Shown here: positions 54,442-64,000 of the stretch, piece by piece
How the letters are laid out: the number at the start of each line of letters is the position of its first letter
How positions within the stretch are numbered: the first letter of the stretch is position 1
Notes under the pieces: model-generated
What the model saw: the letters and a program-made list of their open reading frames with translations, nothing else
What the model was told of the DNA's origin: nothing
Databases searched by the model: none
Position numbers and translations under genes: made by a program
NCBI RefSeq assembly: GCF_015680235.1
Contig: NZ_JADLJL010000012.1
Coordinates: 1 to 64,000 of the forward strand
Direction of reading: 5' to 3'
Length of the DNA stretch: 64,000 nt
Origin: Pseudomonas guariconensis
GTDB lineage: Bacteria > Pseudomonadota > Gammaproteobacteria > Pseudomonadales > Pseudomonadaceae

Positions 54442-54629
54442 GGTTGTTACGTTCTCCTGACGGACGAAAATGTTGCGTACTGCGGGCTATATAAGGGGCA
54501 GGTCCTGCTGATTCAACCGGGGGACTATTTCAAACTGTGTACGGCGGAGTATGGCAGAGGTTGGAGCGGGAGCTGTGGGGCAGAGCGTTGCAGGATGTAA
54601 GAGGTTTCTTAACAGCCCGCTGAAAGCCC

Positions 54630-54715
54630 AATCGCCGGCAAGCCGGCTCCCACAGGTACGGCACTGCTTTCGAGCGCAGCGCAGGCCTGGTGGGAGCCGG
54701 CTTGCCGGCGATTGG
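54630..54715. repeat. Inverted REP pair
   Basis: Two GCCGGCAAGCCGGC palindromes facing each other, between the htpX upstream region and the alaA 3' end. 54442-54629 shows no gene. Confidence 0.75.
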
Positions 54716-54726
54716 GCGCTGCGCTG

Positions 54727-55938
54727 TTACTGCTGGTAGGTGCGCAGGAAATTGCCAATACGCCCGATTGCCTGCTCCAGGTCGTCCACCCGCGGCAGGG
54801 TCACCACGCGGAAGTGGTCCGGCCATGGCCAGTTGAACGCCGTGCCCTGGACGATCAGCAGCTTCTCGGACAACAGCAGGTCGAGCACGAACTTCTCGTC
54901 GTTATGGATCGGGCAGACCTTCGGGTCGATCTTCGGGAAGGCATACAACGCGCCCATGGGCTTGACGCAGCTCACGCCTGGGATGGCATTGAGCAGCTCG
55001 TAAGTGCGGTTGCGCTGCTCCAGCAGCCGGCCTGGCGGCAGTACCAGGTCATTGATGCTCTGGTAGCCGCCCAGGGCGGTCTGGATCGCGTGCTGGGCCG
55101 GCACGTTGGCGCACAGGCGCATGTTGGCCAGCATGTCGATGCCTTCGATATAGCTCTGGGCGTGATGCTTGGGCCCGGAGATGATCAGCCAGCCGGAGCG
55201 GAAGCCCGCCACCCGGTACGACTTGGACAGGCCGTTGAAGGTCAGGCACAGCAGATCCGGGGCCAGCGAGGCGGTGCTGATGTGCACGGCTTCATCGTAG
55301 AGGATCTTGTCGTAGATCTCGTCGGAGAACACCACCAGGTTGTGCTGGCGCGCAAGCTCCAGCATGCCCAGCAGCAGCTCCTTGGAATACACCGCGCCTG
55401 TCGGGTTGTTCGGGTTGATGATCACCAGGGCCTTGGTGTTGGGGGTGATCTTGGCCTTGATGTCCTCGAGGTCGGGGAACCAATCGGCCTGCTCGTCGCA
55501 CAGGTAGTGCACCGGCTTGCCGCCTGCCAGGCTCACCGCGGCGGTCCACAGGGGGTAGTCCGGCGCCGGGATCAGCACCTCGTCACCGTTGTTGAGCAAC
55601 GCCTGCATGGACATCACGATCAGCTCGGACACACCGTTGCCCAGGTAGATGTCCTCGATGCCGACGCCTTCGATCTGCTTCTGCTGGCAGTACTGCATCA
55701 CCGCCTTGCGCGCGCTGAACAGGCCCTTGGAGTCGCTGTAGCCCTGGGCGGTGGGCAGGTTGCGGATCACATCCTGAAGGATCTCGTCCGGCGCTTCGAA
55801 GCCAAACGGGGCCGGGTTGCCGATGTTCAGCTTGAGGATGCGATGGCCTTCCTCTTCCAGGCGTTTGGCGTGCTTGAGCACTGGGCCGCGAATGTCGTAG
55901 CAGACATTGGCGAGCTTGTTCGATTTGCTGAACTGCAT
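54727..55938 (-). CDS. alaA: Alanine aminotransferase AlaA (class I/II PLP enzyme)
   Basis: A 403-residue aminotransferase similar to E. coli AlaA (YfbQ), which makes alanine from pyruvate and glutamate. PLP Lys239 lies in FNGLSKSYR; other family features are the NIGNPAPFGFEAPDEI N-terminus, INPNNPTG and FSDEIYDK. I start at MQFSKSNKLANVCYD (55938), where the homologous proteins begin; the frame to 56055 overlaps the msrB leader. It is divergent from msrB. Confidence 0.92.
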   Translation of the reverse strand: MQFSKSNKLANVCYDIRGPVLKHAKRLEEEGHRILKLNIGNPAPFGFEAPDEILQDVIRNLPTAQGYSDSKGLFSARKAVMQYCQQKQIEGVGIEDIYLGNGVSELIVMSMQALLNNGDEVLIPAPDYPLWTAAVSLAGGKPVHYLCDEQADWFPDLEDIKAKITPNTKALVIINPNNPTGAVYSKELLLGMLELARQHNLVVFSDEIYDKILYDEAVHISTASLAPDLLCLTFNGLSKSYRVAGFRSGWLIISGPKHHAQSYIEGIDMLANMRLCANVPAQHAIQTALGGYQSINDLVLPPGRLLEQRNRTYELLNAIPGVSCVKPMGALYAFPKIDPKVCPIHNDEKFVLDLLLSEKLLIVQGTAFNWPWPDHFRVVTLPRVDDLEQAIGRIGNFLRTYQQ

Positions 55939-56099
55939 GATGTGATCCCGATTGAGAAGTCGCGGCGCACCGCCGTCAAAAGGTTTGAAAAGGGCGGAGC
56001 GCATGCCAGACTGGCTGGCAGAGAAGCCCACTAATATACGTGTCACCCCCGCCATAAAGAAAGACGGCGCGAGTGAAATTCAGCCTGCCGAGGTTACCC

Positions 56100-56495
56100 A
56101 TGCAAAAGATCGACAAGACCCTGGAACAGTGGCGCCAGATGCTCGACCCCGCCCAGTACCAGGTGTGCCGCCTGAAGGGCACCGAGCGCCCGTTCAGCGG
56201 CAAGTACAACAGCGAGCGGCGCGACGGTATCTACCATTGCATCTGCTGTGACCTGCCGCTGTTCGATGCCAAGGCCAAGTTCGACTCCGGTTGCGGCTGG
56301 CCGAGCTTCTACGAGCCGATCGAGCAAAGCGCCATGATCGAAGTGCGCGACACCTCCCATGGCATGATCCGTACCGAAGTCACCTGTGCCCGCTGCGATG
56401 CCCACCTGGGCCACGTATTCCCCGACGGCCCGCCACCGACCGGCCTGCGCTACTGCATCAACTCGGTGTGCCTGGACCTCAAGCCGCGTGACTGA
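56100..56495 (+). CDS. msrB: Peptide methionine-R-sulfoxide reductase MsrB
   Basis: A 131-residue MsrB that repairs oxidised methionine in proteins. Zinc site Cys47/Cys50 (CICC) and Cys96/Cys99 (CARC), catalytic Cys119 in [13 protein letters not shown] lies 7 nt before ATG 56100. It is followed 13 nt later by the glutathione peroxidase gene. Confidence 0.96.
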   Translation: MQKIDKTLEQWRQMLDPAQYQVCRLKGTERPFSGKYNSERRDGIYHCICCDLPLFDAKAKFDSGCGWPSFYEPIEQSAMIEVRDTSHGMIRTEVTCARCDAHLGHVFPDGPPPTGLRYCINSVCLDLKPRD

Positions 56496-56508
56496 CCGGA
56501 GACCTGCG

Positions 56509-59302
<2,794 letters not shown>

Positions 59303-59424
59303 GAGTCCCGAGCCGGTTTCGCGCCCCTGCGCTGCGCAAGCATAGCCCGAGACACCTTAGGCTGCTGCCAGGTCTGTCTGTTCATTTTCAGGTTGGCCGC
59401 TATTTTTGGGCTGCCGTGCGGCCC

Positions 59425-59516
59425 ATCGCGGGGCAAGCCCGCTCCCACAGGTCCGGTGAGGCACCTTCCTTTTGGTGGTGCCGCCTTCTTGTGGGAGCGG
59501 GCTTGCCCCGCGATGG
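59425..59516. repeat. Inverted REP pair
   Basis: Two CGCGGGGCAAGCCCGC palindromes facing each other in the 59303-59553 gap between divergent genes. No other feature is seen there. Confidence 0.75.
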
Positions 59517-59553
59517 GCCGCGCAGCGGCCCCTACTGACACCCAGGAGCTCCA

Positions 59554-60444
59554 ATGGACGCCCGCTTGACCGCTTTTCTCGACCGCGCCGAGTCCGTGCT
59601 CGCGCGCCTCGAACCCCTGTTGCCGGCACCGCGCCCGGACATCGACTGGTCGACCACGCTGGCCGCGCGCTGGCAGCGCGATGGCCGCAGCGGCTACCTG
59701 CTGCCGTTGCAGGTCAGCCTCGATATCCGCCTGAGCGACCTGATCGGCGTCGACCAGCAGCGTGAGCAATTGGGCCGCAACACCCACCAGTTCATCCAGG
59801 GCCTGCCCGCCAACCACGCCTTGCTGTGGGGCTCGCGCGGCACCGGCAAGTCGTCGCTGGTGCGTGCGCTGCTGGCCGAACACGCTGGCCAGGGCCTGCG
59901 CCTGATCGAGATCGAGCGCGACCACCTGGCCGACCTGCCGCGGGTGGTCGAGCAGCTGCAAGCCTGCGAGCAGCGCTTCATCCTGTTCTGCGACGACTTG
60001 TCGTTCGAAGCAGGGGAGGGCGACTACCGGGTGCTCAAGAGCGTACTCGACGGCTCGCTGGAGCAGGCGCCGGACAACGTGCTGCTGTATGCCACCTCCA
60101 ACCGCCGTCACCTGGTGCCGGAAAAGGAAAGCGACAACGAGCACTGGAAGCGCGTCGATGGCGAGCTGCACCCCAGCGAGGCGGTGGAGGACAAGATCGC
60201 CCTCTCGGACCGTTTCGGCCTGTGGCTGTCGTTCTACCCCTTTACCCAGGACCACTTCCTCGATGTGGTCGAACACTGGATCGGCCAGCTGGCCGCTGCT
60301 GCCGGCCTGCGCTGGCAGCGTGACGAGCAGTTGGACATTCTCGCCGTGCGCTGGGCCACCGGCCGCGGCAACCGTAATGGCCGGTGTGCCTATCAGTTCG
60401 CCCGCTATTGGGTCGGGCTGCAATTGCTGGAGCAAAAACAATGA
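59554..60444 (+). CDS. DUF815 AAA+-type ATP-binding protein
   Basis: A 296-residue DUF815 protein. Walker A is GSRGTGKSSL (around 89-98) and Walker B-like FILFCDDLSFE; a second signature YATSNRRHLVPE acts as sensor region. The function of this widely conserved family is not established. Its stop overlaps the start of the next gene (ATGA), which suggests coupled expression with the free methionine sulfoxide reductase. Confidence 0.9.
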   Translation: MDARLTAFLDRAESVLARLEPLLPAPRPDIDWSTTLAARWQRDGRSGYLLPLQVSLDIRLSDLIGVDQQREQLGRNTHQFIQGLPANHALLWGSRGTGKSSLVRALLAEHAGQGLRLIEIERDHLADLPRVVEQLQACEQRFILFCDDLSFEAGEGDYRVLKSVLDGSLEQAPDNVLLYATSNRRHLVPEKESDNEHWKRVDGELHPSEAVEDKIALSDRFGLWLSFYPFTQDHFLDVVEHWIGQLAAAAGLRWQRDEQLDILAVRWATGRGNRNGRCAYQFARYWVGLQLLEQKQ

Positions 60445-60923
60445 TCGACCTCAATGCCAGTGGCAACGGCCTCGATGGCTATGACCTGCTGGCCGCGCAA
60501 GTGCAGGCGCTGTTCGCCGACGAGCGTGATTTCATCGCCAACGCCGCGCAGTTTTCTGCCTTCCTCTATCACCAGGTGGAGGATTTGAACTGGGCGGGTT
60601 TTTACCTCAGTCGTGACGAGCAACTGGTGCTGGGCCCGTTCCAGGGCCAGGTGGCCTGCGTGCGCATTCCCTTCGGCAAAGGCGTGTGTGGCGCCGCGGC
60701 GGCCACCCGGCAGACCCAGCGGGTCGAGGACGTGCATGCCTTCCCTGGGCATATCGCCTGCGACAGCGCGTCCAACAGCGAGCTGGTGATTCCTTTGGTC
60801 AAGCAAGGGCGGTTGATTGGTGTGCTGGACCTGGACAGCCCCAGGCTTGCGCGCTTCAGCGAAGCGGACCGGGTGGGGCTGGAGCGCCTGGCGGCGATCT
60901 TCTTGGAACTGACCGACTGCTGA
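60441..60923 (+). CDS. msrC: Free methionine-R-sulfoxide reductase (GAF-type, MsrC)
   Basis: A 160-residue GAF-domain enzyme that reduces free Met-R-sulfoxide. The three family cysteines are present at 73 (VACVRIPFG), 83 (GVCGAAA) and 107 (HIACDSASN). It starts at ATG 60441 overlapping the DUF815 stop by 4 nt. Together with msrB 4 kb away it supports a methionine-repair theme. Confidence 0.92.
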   Translation: MIDLNASGNGLDGYDLLAAQVQALFADERDFIANAAQFSAFLYHQVEDLNWAGFYLSRDEQLVLGPFQGQVACVRIPFGKGVCGAAAATRQTQRVEDVHAFPGHIACDSASNSELVIPLVKQGRLIGVLDLDSPRLARFSEADRVGLERLAAIFLELTDC

Positions 60924-60965
60924 AGGGGCTGCAAAGGGCCTGAGCCTGGGTTGTCAGGGTGGGTC

Positions 60966-61048
60966 AATCGCCGGCAAGCCGGCTCCCACCGGGGCCGCGC
61001 AGTTCCAGAATTTGCGCTGCCCTGTGGGAGCCGGCTTGCCGGCGATTG
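60966..61048. repeat. Inverted REP pair
   Basis: Two GCCGGCAAGCCGGC palindromes facing each other between convergent genes. Confidence 0.75.
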
Positions 61049-61070
61049 CGTCACGGAAATGGAATGCTGT

Positions 61071-61838
61071 TCAGTCGTAAACGGCTTTTTTCTTCCAGGT
61101 CTCGTCGTCGTCGGTCTTGAGCCCCTGGGTCAGTTCGTTTTCGTCGTTCTCGGCAGGCTCCATTTGGTCCTGCACCAGGGCATTGGCCCGGGCCAGCAGT
61201 TTTTCCAGGTAGACCCGCTGCTCTTCGTACTGCTTGGGATCCTGCTGCTTACGCAGGTATTGCACGCCACGCTCGAACGCCAGCCGCGCCTGGCCCGGCT
61301 GGTTCTGCTGCAGGGCCTGCTGGCCCAGGTTGTTGAAGAACTCGATGTGCAACAGCACCAGCAGATGGCGGATTTCCTTGACCCAATACTTGCCTTCGTT
61401 GGTCTGTAGGAAGCCCTCCTGGGTGGCGCGCACGATCTGGTTGTGCAGCGCCTCGAGCAGGTAGCGCACTTCCTTGGCCTTGGCCTCGGTCTGGATCGGG
61501 CTGGGCGGGTTGTCGATCGGCAAGCTCTCGCCTTGGGCGATCAGACCTTCCAGGGCACTGATACGCGTCTTGATCTCGCTGTTTTGCTTGTCCAGTGCCA
61601 GTTGGCGCTGGTTGAGGTTGAGCTCCAGGCGCGTGAGCAGCAGCTTGAGCGCCGGGCTCATCAATTGCCGGGGAAAGGTCTCGGTGATTTCGCCGCAGCG
61701 GCGCAGGCGTTCGGCCAGCTCGATCTTCAGTCGTGCGCGTTCCAGCTTGGCGTTTTCCACGACATTGTTCAGATAACCGATCACGATCAGTAATGCGATG
61801 CCTGCGACGATGAGCAGGGTGATCAGGAGTGGTGTCAC
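61071..61838 (-). CDS. Conserved hypothetical membrane-anchored coiled-coil protein
   Basis: A 255-residue protein I cannot name. One N-terminal membrane helix (residues 4-22, LLITLLIVAGIALLIVIGY) is followed by a long helical and coiled-coil region (about 30-110) and a TPR-like stretch near 165-215 (FFNNLGQQALQQNQPGQARLAFERG shortened). The C-terminus is acidic. It is the only gene between msrC and the tRNA operon and is read toward msrC. A scaffold role at the inner membrane is possible, but this is a guess. Confidence 0.8.
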   Translation of the reverse strand: MTPLLITLLIVAGIALLIVIGYLNNVVENAKLERARLKIELAERLRRCGEITETFPRQLMSPALKLLLTRLELNLNQRQLALDKQNSEIKTRISALEGLIAQGESLPIDNPPSPIQTEAKAKEVRYLLEALHNQIVRATQEGFLQTNEGKYWVKEIRHLLVLLHIEFFNNLGQQALQQNQPGQARLAFERGVQYLRKQQDPKQYEEQRVYLEKLLARANALVQDQMEPAENDENELTQGLKTDDDETWKKKAVYD

Positions 61839-62060
61839 CGTTAACGCCTCGTTGATAAAGAGTAGTTTTCCGTATTGAGTGTAGGAGAATTCGACTTATG
61901 CCGGATAGCCCGTCCGGCGGTCTTGGGATTTTTCCTACTGGCGCTTTGCCATGAGCTTGCCGGCTGCCTGTCAAAAAAGCAACGTCAGCTTTCGGGCACA
62001 GCGCATGGCGGCCTCCATAGAGACGGAAGTCATTGATTTAAATAAATTTCCACAAAGGGG
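61839..62060. other. Gap upstream of the tRNA operon
   Basis: No gene, REP element or hairpin terminator is apparent here. It is AT-richer than its surroundings and precedes the tRNA promoter. Confidence 0.5.
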
Positions 62061-62089
62061 TTGACGGCCTTCCAAGGCATCCATAGAAT
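62061..62089 (+). promoter_or_regulatory. Sigma70 promoter of the tRNA operon
   Basis: TTGACG (62061-62066), 17-nt spacer, TAGAAT (62084-62089), followed by a GC-rich discriminator (GCGCGCC), typical of stringently controlled stable-RNA promoters. Confidence 0.9.
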
Positions 62090-62153
62090 GCGCGCCACTT
62101 GCAGCGTAAAGCGCACCGCGAAACGCAGCAGGGAGTGAAAAGTTGTAGTGTGT

Positions 62154-62229
62154 GTCCCCTTCGTCTAGTGGCCTAGGACACCGCCCTTTCACGGCGGTAA
62201 CAGGGGTTCGAGTCCCCTAGGGGACGCCA
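62154..62229 (+). tRNA. tRNA-Glu (anticodon TTC), copy 1
   Basis: 76 nt with encoded CCA. Acceptor GTCCCCT/AGGGGAC, anticodon stem CCGCC/GGCGG with loop CTTTCAC, and T arm AGGGGTTCGAGTCCCCT fold as a cloverleaf. Confidence 0.97.
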
Positions 62230-62231
62230 AT

Positions 62232-62307
<76 letters not shown>

Positions 62308-62399
62308 GTTTCTCCGGCGCTGCTTATTGGCAGGGCGGGAAAGAAATCCAGGCTGAATCGCAAGGTTCATGATCTGGTGCGCTGAAAAGCGTTGGGTAT

Positions 62400-62475
62400 G
62401 TCCCCTTCGTCTAGTGGCCTAGGACACCGCCCTTTCACGGCGGTAACAGGGGTTCGAGTCCCCTAGGGGACGCCA
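62400..62475 (+). tRNA. tRNA-Glu (anticodon TTC), copy 2
   Basis: Identical over all 76 nt to the first tRNA-Glu. Confidence 0.97.
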
Positions 62476-62478
62476 TTT

Positions 62479-62554
<76 letters not shown>

Positions 62555-62641
62555 ATTCAAAGCGGCAGCGTCCATGACGGTGCGGTGGCAGTGAAGGTGG
62601 CTCAAAGCGCTTCAGGCCAAAAAGCGGTTTGCTTCAAATAT

Positions 62642-62717
<76 letters not shown>

Positions 62718-62722
62718 AATCG

Positions 62723-62758
62723 AAAACGCCCTCTCATTCGAGAGGGCGTTTTTTTTTA
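62723..62758 (+). terminator. Terminator of the tRNA operon
   Basis: AAAACGCCCTCTC-ATTC-GAGAGGGCGTTTTTTTT: perfect stem with T8, 5 nt after the last tRNA. Confidence 0.95.
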
Positions 62759-62875
62759 TGCTTTTTTTCTCGCATTTCACCGATATTCCCCGCGACATCC
62801 CGCCCACTGGGTTTGATTGACCTAGTAACTCAGCCAGTTCTCCGTGACCTGTGTCTTGTGACGAAATAGTCGTGC

Positions 62876-62908
62876 CGAACAGTGGCTTCGAACGAACGCC
62901 ACTGTTCG
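62876..62908 (+). repeat. Inverted repeat upstream of the P47-like gene
   Basis: CGAACAGTGGC (62876-62886) and GCCACTGTTCG (62898-62908) form a perfect 11-bp inverted repeat with an 11-nt loop containing TTCGAA. It ends 48 nt before the start codon. It could be an operator or an RNA hairpin. The rest of 62759-62956 holds no gene that I can see. Confidence 0.65.
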
Positions 62909-62956
62909 CTGCCGGTTTCGAAAAATCAAAGACACTTAATGTACGGAGAGGGCTTT

Positions 62957-64000
62957 ATGAGCGGTCATTCGGAGAATGAACTCGTAGCATGGTTGAAAGA
63001 AAGAAGCAGGATGTTTAATTGGGGCATGATCGCGGTCATGGATCGCGCGAAGGCCAATCGTCTGCTGACGCAGGAATATATCAGGCATTTCGCTGAGGGT
63101 TCCTACCTGCCGGCACAATCCGGTGAGGTGATCTCTGATGGCTGGAAGAACATCATGGAGAACGCGGTACTGGATGTGCCTCGGCTGTCGTTTGAAAACG
63201 CCTCCCTGAGTAACTCCAAGGCGAAGCTGCGTATGGCGATGGTGAGCGGCAAGCGGATCCGTTTGGAAAACAGGGGGGAGTGGCAAGTACGACGCATCGA
63301 TCAGTATGGACCGCAACTGAGCCCAGAGCTGGAAATGGATCTCAACCTTTCTGATGTGCCGGGCGGCGTGAAGGAAGGTGGAGAGCTTTTCTTGGATCTC
63401 CAGAAGAGTTCGAATTTTTCGTTCGGCCTTGTCGGTCCAGAAATTGAGCAGCGCGACGTGGGCGCGTTCTTCGGGGAGATGTTCGAAGGCTTGGATAAAA
63501 GCAAGCGCATTTATGGTCTTGGTAAGATCAAGGAAGGCAGTAACGAGGCCATGCGGCCGGATAAGTTTCTCTTGCGTACCCAGCCTCGTGATCCAAAGAC
63601 CACTGACGGTGACGGTGCATTGGTCAGCTTCATCCGATTGGAAGGTGATGAAGACGGTTCGTTCCCAACCTCGAACGATACATTCAAATATCTGATTCCC
63701 CATGATGCCGGGAAGGACTATTCCGCTGCTGTCTCGATTACCAGTGGGCGCTTGGCTATTTCGCAAATGCTTCAGGGTCTGCGTGAGATGGCACCTGGGG
63801 CGACATTTGACTTGAAGTATACCGAGCAGAACGGAAGACGAGTTTTCACGGGGGCCCGCATGACGGCGGGGCAATTGCCCGTGACGGGGGAAGTTATTGA
63901 ATTGACTGATATATCCGACAGTTGGGAGGGGCTGGACGCCTTATTTGAAGTCTATAAGGGTGAGTGTGATCTTGCCGATAATTTGGAGGTGCACGTTGAT
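62957..64000 (+). CDS. TULIP/P47-like protein, N-terminal part (runs off the window)
   Basis: An ORF of 348 codons, open to the last base. It starts at ATG 62957 with GGAGAG 6 nt upstream. No signal peptide or membrane segment is visible. The N-terminus (FNWGMIAVMDRAKANRLLTQEY) and two central segments (KRIYGLGKIKEGSNEAMRPD, DGDGALVSFIRLEGDEDG) match by eye the pattern of clostridial P47/OrfX-type TULIP proteins (YGWDIVY...NKHLKEYI; ISYIFASLN...MNPKQF; DGYLFILSVV). Those are lipid-binding-fold proteins encoded with botulinum-like toxins. Codon use is less GC-rich than its neighbours, and it follows a tRNA array, which suggests acquisition. The assignment is a pattern judgement, not a database result; it could be another TULIP or an unrelated family. 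Confidence 0.6.
   Translation, partial: MSGHSENELVAWLKERSRMFNWGMIAVMDRAKANRLLTQEYIRHFAEGSYLPAQSGEVISDGWKNIMENAVLDVPRLSFENASLSNSKAKLRMAMVSGKRIRLENRGEWQVRRIDQYGPQLSPELEMDLNLSDVPGGVKEGGELFLDLQKSSNFSFGLVGPEIEQRDVGAFFGEMFEGLDKSKRIYGLGKIKEGSNEAMRPDKFLLRTQPRDPKTTDGDGALVSFIRLEGDEDGSFPTSNDTFKYLIPHDAGKDYSAAVSITSGRLAISQMLQGLREMAPGATFDLKYTEQNGRRVFTGARMTAGQLPVTGEVIELTDISDSWEGLDALFEVYKGECDLADNLEVHVD

Noticed and set aside
54712..56034. 440-codon plus-strand frame opposite alaA
   Set aside because: Antisense to a complete aminotransferase with all PLP motifs.
62936..63874. 312-codon minus-strand frame opposite the P47-like ORF
   Set aside because: The plus-strand ORF has an ATG with a good Shine-Dalgarno site, is open to the window end and shows a coherent family pattern; the minus frame has none of these.

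Overview
The window reads as a chromosome segment of a GC-rich gamma-proteobacterium of the Pseudomonas putida/fluorescens type. Evidence: a single polar-flagellum gene set ordered as in pseudomonads (fliG-F-E, fleRSQ, fliTSD-flaG-fliC, flgL to flgB, cheRV, flgAMN-flgZ), FleQ/FleS/FleR regulators, an EF-P with Arg32 beside earP, and many short REP palindromes (GCCGGCAAGCCGGCTCCCAC and CGCGGGACAAGCCCGCTCCC types). No rRNA, CRISPR, insertion sequence or integrase was seen.

Positions 1-36,500 are almost entirely flagellar. On the minus strand: switch/MS-ring genes (fliG, fliF, fliE), the two-component pair fleS/fleR, the master regulator fleQ, chaperones fliS/fliT, cap fliD, flaG and a short flagellin fliC. 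A flagellin glycosylation island follows: a ketoacyl-ACP synthase III and two very large multi-domain glycosyltransferases, in the order known from P. syringae (fgt1-fgt2-orf3-fliC). Then come the hook-filament, rod, ring and hook genes (flgL, K, J, I, H, G, F / E, D, C, B) and cheR/cheV. flgA, flgM, flgN and the PilZ protein flgZ are on the plus strand. I could read sigma54 (GG-N10-GC) sites before fliE, fleS, flgF, flgB and flgA, and sigma28 (TAAA-N15-GCCGATAA-like) sites before fliC, fliS, flgM and probably cheV. This fits the known hierarchy FleQ -> FleSR -> FliA.

Positions 36,500-62,000 are ordinary core and housekeeping genes in short units: an MFS transporter, a glutamine-synthetase-like enzyme, a GreA/B-like factor with a small membrane protein, earP/efp, ohr/ohrR, two LysR regulators with a TauE-type transporter and a DUF1127 protein, class II DAHP synthase, a spermidine-synthase-like protein, a DEAD-box helicase with a structured leader, a DODA-type dioxygenase, tpm, htpX, alaA, and an oxidative-damage group (msrB, glutathione peroxidase, hybrid sensor kinase, DUF815 ATPase, free Met-R-SO reductase). 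REP palindromes fill most intergenic gaps, some in composite, repeated units.

Positions 62,061-62,758 hold a tRNA operon (Glu-Gly-Glu-Gly-Gly) with a clear sigma70 promoter and terminator. Immediately downstream, AT-richer DNA carries an ORF open to the window end whose protein resembles TULIP/P47-type proteins known from clostridial toxin clusters. Its position next to tRNA genes suggests the edge of an accessory region. This is the best lead for something undescribed. A second lead is the DEAD-box helicase leader, where the start codon lies inside a perfect 9-bp inverted repeat with the Shine-Dalgarno sequence in the loop.
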